Counted from the first letter of the stretch, positions 31,571-41,511 are shown. The stretch: 64,000 nucleotides of DNA from Vibrio sinaloensis (GCF_023195835.1 NZ_CP096199.1:1798001-1862000); one strand, 5' to 3'. The notes: generated by a model from the sequence alone, not told the origin. Numbers and translations: made by a program.

Positions 31571-32122
31571 ATGAGTAAAATTCGTCAGTTGCAAAGTACA
31601 CTAGAGCAGCTTGCTGTACAGGCCGCCGCCCTCGATAGACAACGTGGTGAACACCACTTGCCGTTATTTGACGAGCGCCTGTTTCAATCTAAGGCCAAAC
31701 TTCTGGTTCCTTGCGTTAAAGAGACGCAAGCGACGCTTGCGACTTTAGTGCGTGAAGAAGAGGCCAGCAAGCTCACTCCGATGCGCGCCGAATATTTAAC
31801 TGAGCGCTTACTTGCTCAAGTGGCCGCCATTCAGCGTGAGCTTGCCACCACCAACATTCGTAAGCACGAACCTAAGCATAAAAGCTATTTCCAAAAGCCT
31901 ATAAACGAGCTCTATCAGCAACTTTCCCAGCATCAAGAGTGGGAGCGAAGACTGATGGAAATGGTGAGAGATAAGGAGCTGGCGCTGCAATACGCTCCGC
32001 CGTTTCAACAACAAGCCGCTCAGCAAGCGTTGTTGACCACAGAGCAACGCCTAAAACGCTGCCAGGAGGCAAAGCTTAAGATAGAAAAGCAAATCACCTA
32101 TAGAGAGAGACACCAATCATGA
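31571..32122 (+). CDS. priC: Primosomal replication protein PriC
   Basis: A 183-aa basic, helical protein corresponding to PriC (primosomal protein N''), which reloads DnaB helicase at stalled forks. Recognisable are the N-terminal LQSTLEQLAVQAAALDRQRG and the C-terminal helical repeat EQRLKRCQEAKLKIEKQI. Sequence conservation in this family is low, but the following ybaM gene is its usual partner. ATG at 31571 follows GGAG; the frame opens earlier, inside the TSUP gene. Confidence 0.85.
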   Translation: MSKIRQLQSTLEQLAVQAAALDRQRGEHHLPLFDERLFQSKAKLLVPCVKETQATLATLVREEEASKLTPMRAEYLTERLLAQVAAIQRELATTNIRKHEPKHKSYFQKPINELYQQLSQHQEWERRLMEMVRDKELALQYAPPFQQQAAQQALLTTEQRLKRCQEAKLKIEKQITYRERHQS

Positions 32123-32280
32123 CTTCGCAAGGATTAGACAATGCGCCTGATGAAATCAAATTAGCCGTTGACCTGATTTATTTGTTAGAAAGCAATCACG
32201 TCGATCCCAAAACGGCATTAGCAGCGATAGAGATGGTCAAAGCGGATTTAGTCAATAAGCTTGAAAATGACGCTCAGTAA
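32119..32280 (+). CDS. ybaM: DUF2496 protein YbaM
   Basis: A 53-aa protein, MTSQGLDNAPDEIKLAVDLI at its N terminus, closely matching E. coli YbaM (NAPDDVKLAVDLI). It starts within the priC stop (ATGA overlap), the same order as E. coli priC-ybaM. Its function is unknown. It is missed by gene finders with a 60-aa cut-off. Confidence 0.9.
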   Translation: MTSQGLDNAPDEIKLAVDLIYLLESNHVDPKTALAAIEMVKADLVNKLENDAQ

Positions 32281-32316
32281 AATCAAGGCTTCGCCAATGC
32301 GAAGCCTTGATTGTAT
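32281..32316 (+). terminator. Terminator between ybaM and the chemoreceptor gene
   Basis: A perfect 14-bp stem (AATCAAGGCTTCGC with GCGAAGCCTTGATT, loop CAAT) lies between converging genes. The T tracts are short on both sides, so it probably works in both directions but not strongly. Confidence 0.75.
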
Positions 32317-32337
32317 TTGAGCTCAAAATTACCCTTA

Positions 32338-34455
32338 TCAAACTTTAAATTGATTGACCAGTTGCTGCTGCTTGTGTGATAAGTCACCTATCTGCGCACT
32401 GACACTTTCTGACTCTTCAGCCTGAGACAAGATCTGCGCACTTAGGTCGCGTATATTACTGACGCTCTGGTTGACCTCAGCCGACACCGATTGTTGCTCT
32501 TCCGCTGCTCGTACAATTTGCGAGTTCATATCATTAATAGACGCAATCGCCTCAAAAATATGGGTCAGCTCTTTGGCGGCATTTTGCACATGGTCTGCAG
32601 AGTCGTTGGCCAGATCGTTGCCATCTTGAATCGCCTGAACCACATCGCGCGTGCCAGTTTGAACGCTTTCAATCACCTGTCGAATCTCTCCAACAGAATC
32701 TTGCGTTCTGCTGGCTAGGTTACGCACTTCATCAGCGACGACCGCAAAACCACGTCCTTGCTCCCCTGCCCGCGCCGCTTCGATCGCGGCATTGAGCGCC
32801 AGCAAGTTAGTTTGCTCTGAAATGCCCTCAATAACCGTGAGTATTTCGGTGATGTTGGCATTGTTGTTGGCCAGCTCCTCGACCACAGGCACGGCTGCGG
32901 TCATTCTTTCGACCAAGCGTGCCATTTCCGCTTGAGACTGCTCAATCACTTTTTGCCCGCTCCCTGCGGCTTCATTGGCTTGCTCAGCCGCGCTTACTGC
33001 GGTTTCGGCATTTTGCACCACTAAACTCGCGGTTTGAGTCATCTCTTCCGCCGCTGTCGCCACTAGATCGACCTCTTTGAACTGTGAATCGCTGCTGGCT
33101 CTGGTTTGCTGCGCGGCAACACTCGATTGTTGAGATGTAGTGCCAATTTGTAATGTGGTATCAACCACATCACTAATAATGGATTGCAGCTTATCGAGAA
33201 ACTGATTGAATCCGCGCGCGAGCTGTCCTATCTCATCATTCGATGCAACCTCCAGTCGCTGAGTTAGATCCCCTTCCCCCGAAGCAATATCTTCAAGCCT
33301 AGCGACAACGGCCCGAATCGGTTTCACCAGGCGCGCCGCTGAAATCGCGATGGTCGCTAAGCCGATCATCACCAGCACAATACCGGCAATCAGCTCAGTG
33401 GTGATGCTAGACTCGACTTGGTGACTAATCGTTGCATCAAGTGCCAGCGCATCGGCCAACACGCTATCACGCGGCATATCAAACAGTACTCCCCAGGTTT
33501 GATTGGCGATCATGATCGGAGCAAATACCCGTAACCACTCACCATCATCACTCCAACTGGTGTCCACTTGCTGACCAAATAGCAGGTCGGTAAGCTGTGC
33601 ATTGGTTAAGGTATCACTGGTGTATGGCTGCCCAATGATACTGTCGCTATTGTCACTCGCAATCAGTGTGCCATCGAGACTAACGATGTTGATGTTGCCG
33701 CTGCCAGAAAATAGCTCACTGTCCGACTGAGACACGACCCCTGCCAGCCCATCGAGGCGTAGATCGATACCGAAGAAACCGATAGGCACATCATCAATCA
33801 GTAGCGGAACAGAAATCGAGGTCGTCAGAAACTGGCCACTCTCATGGTTGACCAATTTAGGTGTGGTGATACAAGTTTCGCCGGAAGAGATAGGACAGAA
33901 AAAGCGCTCACTATTTAAGTCATCGGCTAAGGTAGCTTCAGAGAGTACATTCGCGACGACATTTTCGCCGTTGGTGGCAATCGTCCAGTAAGGGGCAAAA
34001 CGGCCAATATCATTTGAGCCAACATACTCTGCATCAATATAGTTGCTATCTTCTGCATCGAGTAAGTCTGGTTTGAACACCAAGTAGGCACCTTGAATCG
34101 TATCAAAGTCGAGCACTGCGCGGCGCACCATTTCATCAAGACCTGTGCGTAAGGTTTCGCTGTCGCCAAAGTTCTCTTCACTGAGTGTTTTTTGGAACAT
34201 CGCACTCGACGCCAACATTTCCGCACGATAAAGCGCGCCACTCAAGTATTCGGACACTTCGGTTGCATTTAACAGTGCGCGAGTTTCCACTATCTGTTCT
34301 GATTTGTCGCTCACCGACTGAGCACTTTGCGCTTTGATTTGTTGTTGATTACTGACCGCATTGAAGACTGAAAAACCGATCAAGGATAAAGAAGTGACCA
34401 GCAGGCAGACGCCCGCTAGCAAGGTGATTTTCCATTGCACTGATAAGGTTCGCAT
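32338..34455 (-). CDS. Methyl-accepting chemotaxis protein (dCache type)
   Basis: A 705-aa chemoreceptor. It has an N-terminal membrane helix (about 10-30), a periplasmic ligand-binding region of roughly 330 residues resembling dCache_1 ([38 protein letters not shown]), a second membrane helix near 355-375, HAMP, and the cytoplasmic signalling hairpin. The hairpin tip is [20 protein letters not shown]. The ligand is unknown. ATG at 34455 is used because AAGGA lies six bases upstream; the frame extends six residues further. Divergent from xthA. Confidence 0.93.
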   Translation of the reverse strand: MRTLSVQWKITLLAGVCLLVTSLSLIGFSVFNAVSNQQQIKAQSAQSVSDKSEQIVETRALLNATEVSEYLSGALYRAEMLASSAMFQKTLSEENFGDSETLRTGLDEMVRRAVLDFDTIQGAYLVFKPDLLDAEDSNYIDAEYVGSNDIGRFAPYWTIATNGENVVANVLSEATLADDLNSERFFCPISSGETCITTPKLVNHESGQFLTTSISVPLLIDDVPIGFFGIDLRLDGLAGVVSQSDSELFSGSGNINIVSLDGTLIASDNSDSIIGQPYTSDTLTNAQLTDLLFGQQVDTSWSDDGEWLRVFAPIMIANQTWGVLFDMPRDSVLADALALDATISHQVESSITTELIAGIVLVMIGLATIAISAARLVKPIRAVVARLEDIASGEGDLTQRLEVASNDEIGQLARGFNQFLDKLQSIISDVVDTTLQIGTTSQQSSVAAQQTRASSDSQFKEVDLVATAAEEMTQTASLVVQNAETAVSAAEQANEAAGSGQKVIEQSQAEMARLVERMTAAVPVVEELANNNANITEILTVIEGISEQTNLLALNAAIEAARAGEQGRGFAVVADEVRNLASRTQDSVGEIRQVIESVQTGTRDVVQAIQDGNDLANDSADHVQNAAKELTHIFEAIASINDMNSQIVRAAEEQQSVSAEVNQSVSNIRDLSAQILSQAEESESVSAQIGDLSHKQQQLVNQFKV

Positions 34456-34662
34456 ACTACTTCCTTTTAGCAAACTCGATTTTGAATGTTAGGCTAAACC
34501 TAAATAACACAGTGAATTACATCATAATTCGCCGATTTATCAATCGAAAGTTTCAATTTTGTTAACAGTTACTGACAAGCTGACCACGATTCACGTCAGT
34601 GTTTATTTGATGTTAGTATGACGGCAACAAAAACACGAACTGTCAGCAAAAAAGGAACCCAG

Positions 34663-35469
34663 ATGAAAGTCATCTCTTTCAACATCAACGGCCTGCGTGC
34701 TCGCCTTCATCAACTGCAAGCGGTCATCGATAAGCACCAACCGGATGTGATTGGCCTTCAAGAGATCAAGGTGCACGACGAAGCTTTCCCTATCGAAGCC
34801 GTTGAGGCAATGGGCTATAACGTTTATTTCCACGGCCAAAAGGCGCACTACGGTGTGGCGATGCTATGTAAAAAAGAGCCGCTTTCGGTGCAAAAGGGAT
34901 TCCCTACTGATAATGAAGAGCATCAGAAGCGGATGATCATGGTGACAATGGAAAATGACCAAGGTGAGGAAGTCACTATTCTTAATGGATACTTTCCACA
35001 AGGCGATAATATTGCTCATGAAACCAAGTACCCATACAAACGTCAGTTTTACCAAGATCTGATGACTTATCTCAACGATAGTCACAACAATCAACAACAA
35101 TTGATTGTGATGGGCGATATCAACATCAGTCCGCTCGACAGCGATATCGGCATCGGTGAGCCAAATCGTAAGCGTTGGTTGAAAACAGGTAAGTGTTCAT
35201 TTCAACCGGAAGAGCGAGAGTGGTTGAAGACACTATTAGATTGGGGCTTTGTCGATACTTTCCGCCAAGTCCATCCAGACGTCAATGACCGCTTCTCCTG
35301 GTTCGATTACCGCTCAAGAGGCTTTGATGACAACCGAGGCCTGAGGATTGATGTAGTGTTAGCCACACCATCACTGGCAGCAAAGTGTGTCGAGTCTGAC
35401 ATCGATTATGAACTGCGCGGCATTGAAAAGCCGTCTGACCACGCACCCATTTGGTCAACGTTTAAGTAG
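34663..35469 (+). CDS. xthA: Exodeoxyribonuclease III XthA
   Basis: AP endonuclease and 3'-5' exonuclease of base excision repair. The 268-aa protein carries the EEP-family residues: NINGLRARL with the metal Asn, LQEIKV with the metal Glu, GDINISP with the catalytic Asp-x-Asn, and SDHAPIW with the Asp-His pair at the end. ATG at 34663 follows AAAGGA by about eight bases; a longer frame from 34618 lacks a ribosome site. Confidence 0.96.
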   Translation: MKVISFNINGLRARLHQLQAVIDKHQPDVIGLQEIKVHDEAFPIEAVEAMGYNVYFHGQKAHYGVAMLCKKEPLSVQKGFPTDNEEHQKRMIMVTMENDQGEEVTILNGYFPQGDNIAHETKYPYKRQFYQDLMTYLNDSHNNQQQLIVMGDINISPLDSDIGIGEPNRKRWLKTGKCSFQPEEREWLKTLLDWGFVDTFRQVHPDVNDRFSWFDYRSRGFDDNRGLRIDVVLATPSLAAKCVESDIDYELRGIEKPSDHAPIWSTFK

Positions 35470-35489
35470 CGAGAAGCGAGCTTATTGTC

Positions 35490-35524
35490 ATTCTGAACAG
35501 GGAGGAACGACCGTGATTCAGAAT
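35490..35524. repeat. Short palindromic intergenic repeat
   Basis: ATTCTGAA (35490-35497) and TTCAGAAT (35517-35524) flank GGGAGGAACGACC. It sits just after xthA, preceded by GCGAGAAGCGAG. This type of small intergenic repeat recurs in vibrios in my recollection; only one copy is in the window, so repetition is not shown here. Confidence 0.4.
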
Positions 35525-35552
35525 CTGATACTAAACTGAACTACTCGAATAT

Positions 35553-35584
35553 AAAAAATCCGGAGCGCAGGCTCCGGATTTTTT
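35553..35584 (+). terminator. xthA terminator
   Basis: AAAAAATCCGGAGC pairs with GCTCCGGATTTTTT around GCAG, a strong Rho-independent terminator about 84 bases after xthA. Confidence 0.92.
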
Positions 35585-35603
35585 ACTTAAGCAAATGATT
35601 GCA

Positions 35604-35770
35604 TTATACCAAACGGGATAAATAGGTGTTCAGATAATTGCGCAGGAAAAATCGTTGAGAGCAAGGCATAGATTGCAGCTAGCTAGTTGACCTACCTACA
35701 AAATCTATAACGAAGCTATCAGCGATTTTAACCAGCAAGAATGACCAGATATTTATGCTGTTTGGTATTA
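35604..35770. mobile_element. MITE-like palindromic element abutting fabV
   Basis: About 167 bases bounded by inverted ends TTATACCAAAC (35604-35614) and GTTTGGTATTA (35760-35770). Internally, GGGATAAATAGG pairs roughly with ATATTTATGCTG and AAAAATCGTTGA with TCAGCGATTTT, so the whole element folds as one long imperfect hairpin around CAGCTAGCTAGTTG. It has no coding capacity. Such ERIC-like elements are common in Vibrio intergenic DNA. Its right terminal TTA provides the stop codon of fabV. Confidence 0.75.
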
Positions 35771-36970
35771 GATAGCAATAAAGTCTGCTTTGTAGTCTGG
35801 ATTCACGTCTGCTTCGTAGTCGACGCCTTCCACACCGAAACCAAACAGTTTCAAGAACTCTTCTTTGTACTCAACATAGTCGGTGAGCTCTTTTAGGTTC
35901 TCGGTAGTAATTTGTGGCCATAGCTCACGGCAATGCTGCTGGATATCGTCTCGCAGTTCCCAATCGTCTAAGCGTAGACGGTTTTTCTCGTCCACTGCTG
36001 GTGCACTGCCATCTTCTTTATATAGACGCTGGCTGAACATACGGTAGATTTGCTCCATACAACCTTCATGCACACCCTGCTCACGCATCTTCTTGAACAC
36101 CATAGCGATGTAGAGTGGCATAACAGGAATCGCAGAACTTGCTTGAGTCACTACCGATTTCAATACTGCAACATTGGCACTGCCGCCAGTCACTGCAAGT
36201 TTGTCGTTGAGTGTGGTTGCTGCACGGTCTAGGTCCATTTTTGCCTTACCGAGAGCACCGTCCCAATAGATTGGCCAAGTCAGCTCAGTACCGATGTAGC
36301 TGTATGCCACCGTTTTACAGCCGTCGGCAAGTACGCCGGCTTCTGATAGTGCATTGATCCACAGCTCCCAATCTTGACCACCCATAACGGTGATGGTGTC
36401 TTTGATTTCTTGCTCTGTGGCTGGCTCAACGCTCGCTTCGATGATCACATCTTTGTTGGTGTCTACCGCCGTTGATGTGTAGGTTTCACCAATTGGTTTC
36501 AAAGAAGAGCGAACTAGCTCACCAGTTTCTGGCATTTTACGAACTGGCGATGCGAGTGAGTAAACCACCATATCAATCTGACCAAGATCTTGTTTAATCA
36601 AGTCAATGGTCTTCTGTTTTGCTTCATTAGAAAAAGCATCACCGTTTAGGCTTTTTGCATACAAGCCCTCTTCACGCGCCAGCTTTTCAAATGCGACTGA
36701 GTTGTAGAAGCCAGCAGTGCCCGGTTTCTTCTCTGTGCCTTCTTTTTCAAAAAATACACCGATAGTTGAAGCGCCACCACCAAATGCTGCCGCAATACGA
36801 GAAGATAGACCGTAGCCACTGGATGCGCCAACCACTAGCACGCGCTTTGGTGCGTTTTTGATTGGACCTTGCGCTTTTGTGTATGCGATTTGTTCTTTTA
36901 CGTTAGCTTCACAGCCCACTGGGTGCGTTGTGGTACAGATAAATCCACGAATTCTAGGTTTGATGATCAT
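35768..36970 (-). CDS. fabV: Trans-2-enoyl-ACP/CoA reductase FabV
   Basis: NADH-dependent enoyl reductase of fatty acid synthesis, insensitive to triclosan. The 400-aa protein matches Vibrio FabV from [19 protein letters not shown] onward. It has the cofactor loop [12 protein letters not shown], the FabV-type Y-x8-K active site in [10 protein letters not shown], and [23 protein letters not shown] at 36970 follows AAGGAAG by six bases; an alternative TTG lies two codons upstream. The stop codon is shared with the end of the adjacent MITE-like element, so the last residues (KADFIAI) could have been altered by insertion. Confidence 0.96.
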   Translation of the reverse strand: MIIKPRIRGFICTTTHPVGCEANVKEQIAYTKAQGPIKNAPKRVLVVGASSGYGLSSRIAAAFGGGASTIGVFFEKEGTEKKPGTAGFYNSVAFEKLAREEGLYAKSLNGDAFSNEAKQKTIDLIKQDLGQIDMVVYSLASPVRKMPETGELVRSSLKPIGETYTSTAVDTNKDVIIEASVEPATEQEIKDTITVMGGQDWELWINALSEAGVLADGCKTVAYSYIGTELTWPIYWDGALGKAKMDLDRAATTLNDKLAVTGGSANVAVLKSVVTQASSAIPVMPLYIAMVFKKMREQGVHEGCMEQIYRMFSQRLYKEDGSAPAVDEKNRLRLDDWELRDDIQQHCRELWPQITTENLKELTDYVEYKEEFLKLFGFGVEGVDYEADVNPDYKADFIAI

Positions 36971-37088
36971 ATTCAACTTCCTTTAAAAAACTCCGCTAGG
37001 ATAAAAGTTTCACCCGCAGTTCGCATCTAATTTCTGTAAAAATGTCGCTAAAATGCAAGTGGTTGGAGCTCTTTTATAGATTCTGTAC

Positions 37089-37118
37089 AAAATAAAGGCA
37101 CCTACAGTGAGGTGCCTT
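37089..37118 (-). terminator. fadE terminator
   Basis: AAGGCACCT (37095-37103) pairs with AGGTGCCTT (37110-37118) and is followed on the minus strand by TATTTTG. It lies about 45 bases after the fadE stop. Confidence 0.82.
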
Positions 37119-37161
37119 GAATTTATCCAATGTCTAGCTGCTACTAGGCGAAATATCTCGA

Positions 37162-39453
37162 TTACGCAGCGCTATCCAGTTTTGCTTTCGACTTTTTTGT
37201 CTCACCATGGGTGCGAACTTCGCTGAAATCATGGCTAAAGTGGTCAACTTGAATCGCTTTGTAACGCAGTTGGTCTGCGGCTAAGATTTGGTCGACTTCT
37301 TCCTGAGACAACACGTCAGCTTCTAAAGCTTGAGCGAGACGGTCTTTTAGCAGACCCTTGCGTGCCACTTTACCTTCTTTCGCTGCGCGCATCAGTTTAC
37401 GCTCCAAGCCTTTAACGCTGTACATCGCTAGGAATGCGTTTTCCATCAGGCCGACACTGTCGTTTTCATCTTTACCTATGTAGCAAAGGTGAGTCAGACG
37501 GTCACGGTGTGCGCCCGGTGTCATCAGGCTTTCTGCTAGCTTCACTGTTAGCGTATCACTTGGCTTGTGGTAATGATTACCTAGCGGGAAGATCAAACCT
37601 TTCAGTAGGCGACCGACCGCTTTCTGTGGGTAGTTAGTAAACGCTTCTTGCAGTGATTGAGCTGCATGGTACAGACAGTGCTGAACCGCATAGTGCACGT
37701 AGTCTAGATCTTGCTGCTGACGACCTTCATCCTCATACTTCTTCAGCGCTGCTGAAGCCATGTATAGATAAGCCAGTACATCACCTAAGCGCGCAGAGAT
37801 CATCTCTTTACGCTTGAGATCGCCACCTAAGGTCGCCATCGCAATATCGGCACTTACTGCAAGGGCACGACTTAAGCGCGTCATCTCTTTGTAGTACTTT
37901 TGAGTCGGGCCGCTCATGTCTGCTTTGATAAAGCGTGAGCCGGTCAATGCAGCGCCGAATGCGCCAAAGGTATTTTTCATTGCGTGGCCGATGTGCTTAA
38001 ACAGCAGATCATCGAACTCTTTCGCGCCCTGTTTCTCATCCGGGTTTGCCGCTGCTTCCATCTCTTTAAGCACGTATGGGTGACAACGAGTCGCACCTTG
38101 GCCAAAGATCATTAGGTTACGGGTTAGGATGTTGGCCCCCTCTACCGTGATAGCAACCGGAATGCCTAGATAAGGCGCCGCCAGATAGTTCATTGGACCA
38201 TCTTGAATCGCACGACCTGAGTGAATATCCATCGAGTCGTTAAGAATGGAGCGAGCGATCTCCGTCATGTGGTATTTGGCGATAGCGGTGACAATGCCCG
38301 GCTTTTCTTTCAAATCCAACGAGGTGGTCGTCAGTGTACGAGTGGCTTCTAGTAGGTAAGTCATACCACCGATGCGGCCAAGCGCTTCCGCGACACCTTC
38401 AAACTTACCAATAGACATACCAAACTGCTTGCGAACATACGCATACGCGCCGGTAGTACGAGCAGTCAAGTGCCCCATCGCCGTACCAAGCGCTGGCAGT
38501 GAAATGCCTCGACCTGCAGACAAACACTCCACCAGCATACGCCAGCCTTTACCTGCGTAGTCTTGACCACCGATTAGCCACTCCATCGGGATAAACACAT
38601 CTTTACCGCGAGTTGGGCCATTCATAAACGCCAAACCGAGTGGATCGTGACGTTCACCAATCTCAACACCTTTGTGATCCGCTGGGATAAGCGCACACGT
38701 GATGCCGAGCTCTTTCTTATCGCCCATCAACCCATCAGGGTCGTACATCTTAAATGCGAGACCAAGTACCGTAGCAACAGGGGCAAGGGTGATGTAACGC
38801 TTGTTCCAGTTAAGACGAATACCCAGTACTTCTTTGCCTTCATGCTTGCCGTAACACACAATGCCCTCATCAGGGATACCACCGGCATCAGAGCCAGCTT
38901 CAGGACCAGTCAGGGCAAAACACGGAATATCAGTACCGTTTGCCAAACGCGGCAACCAGTAATCTTTTTGCTCTTGAGTACCGTAGTGTGACAACAGCTC
39001 ACCTGGGCCTAATGAGTTAGGAACCATGACCGATACCGCCGCACTGATGCTGCGAGTCGCGATGCGAGAAACGATGGTCGAATTCGCCAGTGATGAAAAT
39101 TCACGGCCACCGTACTCTTTAGAAATAATTAATGAGAAGAAGCGCTCTTTACGCAGGAACTCCCACACTTCTGGCGGCAGGTCACGGTCTTCTTTGACGA
39201 TTTTATGATCGTCTAACATCGACAGCAGGGTTTCGAGCTCATTGTTCATGAACGCTTGCTCATCTGCAGTCAATGTTGGCGTTGGGTACTGGTGCAACTT
39301 GGTAAAGTTTGGACGACCAGAGAAAAGCTCTCCATCCCACCATACACTACCCGCTTCCATTGCTTCTTTTTCAGTGCTGGACAGCGGTGGTAGCACCTTT
39401 TTAAACAGTTTGAAAGCTGGGTCACTGACCCATTTTTGTCTTAGAGAGCTCAT
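37162..39453 (-). CDS. fadE: Acyl-CoA dehydrogenase FadE
   Basis: FAD enzyme for the first step of fatty acid beta-oxidation. The 763-aa protein is the long FadE type: the dehydrogenase core (ALTGPEAGSDAGGIPDEG, then GAYAYVRKQFGMSIGKFEGV, SGRAIQDGPMNYL and VEGANILTRNLMIFGQGA) is followed by the DUF1974 C-terminal extension. It is somewhat shorter than the 814-aa E. coli enzyme because the N-terminal hydrophobic segment is absent. It lies 57 bases after the PsrA-type regulator gene on the same strand and probably shares its transcript. Confidence 0.95.
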   Translation of the reverse strand: MSSLRQKWVSDPAFKLFKKVLPPLSSTEKEAMEAGSVWWDGELFSGRPNFTKLHQYPTPTLTADEQAFMNNELETLLSMLDDHKIVKEDRDLPPEVWEFLRKERFFSLIISKEYGGREFSSLANSTIVSRIATRSISAAVSVMVPNSLGPGELLSHYGTQEQKDYWLPRLANGTDIPCFALTGPEAGSDAGGIPDEGIVCYGKHEGKEVLGIRLNWNKRYITLAPVATVLGLAFKMYDPDGLMGDKKELGITCALIPADHKGVEIGERHDPLGLAFMNGPTRGKDVFIPMEWLIGGQDYAGKGWRMLVECLSAGRGISLPALGTAMGHLTARTTGAYAYVRKQFGMSIGKFEGVAEALGRIGGMTYLLEATRTLTTTSLDLKEKPGIVTAIAKYHMTEIARSILNDSMDIHSGRAIQDGPMNYLAAPYLGIPVAITVEGANILTRNLMIFGQGATRCHPYVLKEMEAAANPDEKQGAKEFDDLLFKHIGHAMKNTFGAFGAALTGSRFIKADMSGPTQKYYKEMTRLSRALAVSADIAMATLGGDLKRKEMISARLGDVLAYLYMASAALKKYEDEGRQQQDLDYVHYAVQHCLYHAAQSLQEAFTNYPQKAVGRLLKGLIFPLGNHYHKPSDTLTVKLAESLMTPGAHRDRLTHLCYIGKDENDSVGLMENAFLAMYSVKGLERKLMRAAKEGKVARKGLLKDRLAQALEADVLSQEEVDQILAADQLRYKAIQVDHFSHDFSEVRTHGETKKSKAKLDSAA

Positions 39454-39510
39454 AATCAGATCCTTTTGTTCTGTGGTGGTCCAATATTTTTGTTGTTGTA
39501 GGTTGAGGTT

Positions 39511-40137
39511 TTATTCTGCAGCGACGCCTGCAGCTAAAAATGGAATCAGTTGGTCAACGACAGATTTCGCATCCATCGCTTTGCCATAATCGTTCTCGGC
39601 TATTTCAAGCAAGGCCTGACTCGAGGCCATAGTGAATACACACGTCCCCAAGGTGAAGTGTAGACGCCAAAATAACTCTTCTTGCGTCAACTTGGGGTTG
39701 GCTTTCAACACCGACTGAGTAAACAGTGCCAAGGTGTCAGCATAACGAGTGGTGATGAACCAGCGCAGATGACCTTGAACATCGGTATAGCCCCGGCCAA
39801 TCAGCAACATGAAACGGCTAGTCCCGTTTGGCCGTACATCACTTAAGTTGCGAAGAGGACCGCGTAGCGATTCAAACACGTCTGCCATGTGGTAGTTTTG
39901 ATTGAGATTCAGTGTGATCAGGGCATCTTGCACCGCTGGCATAAACGCTTCTAGGTAACGGTTTAACACAGCGCGGACGAGCGTTTTTTTGTCGCCAAAG
40001 TGGTAATTGACTGAGGCGAGATTCACCCCCGCTTTGCTGGTAATCGTGCGCAAAGAGGTATCTTTAAAGCCATGCTCTGCAAACAAAGCTTCTGCAACAT
40101 CCAGGATTTTCTCTTTGGTTGAATTTCTAGCTGGCAT
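39511..40137 (-). CDS. psrA: TetR-family regulator, PsrA-like
   Basis: A 207-aa TetR regulator. The N-terminal helix-turn-helix (KILDVAEALFAEHGF to AGVNLASVNYHFGDKKTLV, about 10-52) is very close to Pseudomonas PsrA. The C-terminal ligand domain keeps its family pattern, for example ELFWRLHFTLGTCVFTM. PsrA proteins sense long-chain fatty acids and control beta-oxidation genes. ATG at 40137 (MPARNSTKEK) is chosen over a longer frame to 40197 that would cover the promoter. A PsrA-type palindrome and a FadR site lie upstream, and fadE lies downstream. Confidence 0.9.
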   Translation of the reverse strand: MPARNSTKEKILDVAEALFAEHGFKDTSLRTITSKAGVNLASVNYHFGDKKTLVRAVLNRYLEAFMPAVQDALITLNLNQNYHMADVFESLRGPLRNLSDVRPNGTSRFMLLIGRGYTDVQGHLRWFITTRYADTLALFTQSVLKANPKLTQEELFWRLHFTLGTCVFTMASSQALLEIAENDYGKAMDAKSVVDQLIPFLAAGVAAE

Positions 40138-40152
40138 TTCAATCACTCGTAT

Positions 40153-40237
40153 TAAACAACTGTTTGAAAATATACATTCGAAACACAAAGACAACAAGTT
40201 ATTAACATCACACTTTTGAGTATTGGTCCGACCAGAA
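40153..40237 (-). promoter_or_regulatory. psrA-fadE promoter with PsrA-like and FadR-like sites
   Basis: A sigma-70 promoter reads TTGTTG (40192-40197), 17 bases, TATATT (40169-40174) on the minus strand. Just downstream of the -10 is TAAAC-AACT-GTTTG (40153-40166), matching the PsrA motif (G/C)AAAC-N2to4-GTTT(G/C) except for the first base. Upstream, TATTGGTCCGACCAGAA (40221-40237) contains the perfect FadR core TGGTCCGACCA. Both sites suit control by fatty acyl-CoA or free fatty acid. Confidence 0.75.
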
Positions 40238-40330
40238 CGGCAATGCTAGAGATTAAGTTTCTGAAAGCGCTCAATTAAAATTTTTTTCAATTTTTGGGAA
40301 CTGTTTGTCGATTGCTCGGTCTGAATAGGT

Positions 40331-40487
40331 GTAGTTAGCAGAGCATTCAGGGATTGGACATCCCAAAAAGTTTACAGGCCGTCAAACTTGTTTTCTTACT
40401 GAAGCTACTAATTTACGCTGCTTTTTCTTATTAACTCCTATGTTTATTTGTATCCGCCCAGCGCACACTTGCGCTGGGCTTTTTTTA
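40331..40487 (+). ncRNA. vrrA: sigma-E-dependent small RNA, VrrA-like
   Basis: A strong terminator (GCCCAGCGC with GCGCTGGGC, 40456-40479, then seven T residues) lies in an interval with no plus-strand gene before it. Upstream is a sigma-E promoter: GGAACTG (40297-40303), 16 bases, TCTGA (40320-40324). This predicts a transcript of about 155 nt beginning near 40331. In V. cholerae the sigma-E sRNA VrrA (about 140 nt) lies next to the same TetR gene, as I recall, and represses ompA and ompT. Bases 40398-40410 (ACTGAAGCTACTA) can pair with ompT codons 4-9 (28135-28150) with a three-base bulge. Confidence 0.85.
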
Positions 40488-40593
40488 TTTGTGTACCGCG
40501 CAATCCGTTACTGAAGAAAAAACTTGATCTAGAATGATGCATCCCCCAACGACGAGGCTATGATAAGCGCCCAAGATAGCAAGATTGACTGAT

Positions 40594-41493
40594 ATGAAGC
40601 TTTCCAACACGCCTATTACTCAACATCAGTTTGATGGTATTCCGTTCTACCTGAAACGTGACGATCAAATCCACTGTCACTTTAGTGGCAACAAAGCGCG
40701 TAAATTTATGGCGATTTTGGAGCAAGACTATCCGGATATCGAGACACTGATTAGCTACGGCAGTACACAGGCTAACTCGCTGTTTTCTCTCTCTTCGCTA
40801 GCAAAGATTAAAGGGTGGAAGTTTGAGTTTTATGTTGATCATCTGCCACAGTGGCTAGTGAAAAAACCGATCGGCAACTATCGTGGTGCACTTGAGCTCG
40901 GTGCAAAAATCATTGCCACTAATAATCACCAGCTTCATCCGCAAACCTACATCGAGCAAGTTCGTCAACCCGACAGCAATTGTCTTGTGATTCCTGAAGG
41001 GGGACGCTCGACAACCTCACGAATGGGCATAGAGCAGTTGGGCAGAGAAATCCTCTCTTGGACTCGCTACGAACCACATAAACAGTTTGTGGTGGCCCTA
41101 CCCGCAGGCACTGGCACAACCGCACTCTATTTGCACAAGTTTCTAAAACCTCATTCTATCGAGGTTCTAACCTGCCCATGTGTGGGTGGCAAAGAGTACT
41201 TAGTTAAGCAGTTTCAACAACTTGGTGAACAAGACTTTCCTGAGATCCTCGAGCTTGATTACAAACACCACTTTGGCAAGTTGTACCAGCAGGACTACCA
41301 GATTTGGCAACAGCTATTGGCCGAAACCGATGTGGAATTTGATTTGCTGTATGACCCTATGATGTGGCAGTGTCTACAATCATGGTATAAACACAATCAA
41401 GACAAAACGATCATCTACGTCCATCAAGGTGGCATATTGGGAAATGAGAGTATGCTACCTCGTTATGAGCGAAAATATGGTCCTTGGTCTTGA
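40594..41493 (+). CDS. PLP-dependent ACC deaminase / D-cysteine desulfhydrase-like enzyme
   Basis: A 299-aa fold type II PLP enzyme. The PLP lysine lies in the SGNKARKF motif (about residue 33), followed by SYGSTQANS and a phosphate-binding glycine loop in ALPAGTGTTALYL. This is the 1-aminocyclopropane-1-carboxylate deaminase/D-cysteine desulfhydrase group; the true substrate cannot be told from sequence. ATG at 40594 is preferred over a TTG three codons earlier. The next gene starts 18 bases after its stop. Confidence 0.88.
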   Translation: MKLSNTPITQHQFDGIPFYLKRDDQIHCHFSGNKARKFMAILEQDYPDIETLISYGSTQANSLFSLSSLAKIKGWKFEFYVDHLPQWLVKKPIGNYRGALELGAKIIATNNHQLHPQTYIEQVRQPDSNCLVIPEGGRSTTSRMGIEQLGREILSWTRYEPHKQFVVALPAGTGTTALYLHKFLKPHSIEVLTCPCVGGKEYLVKQFQQLGEQDFPEILELDYKHHFGKLYQQDYQIWQQLLAETDVEFDLLYDPMMWQCLQSWYKHNQDKTIIYVHQGGILGNESMLPRYERKYGPWS

Positions 41494-41511
41494 AAATTAT
41501 GGAGAAACACA

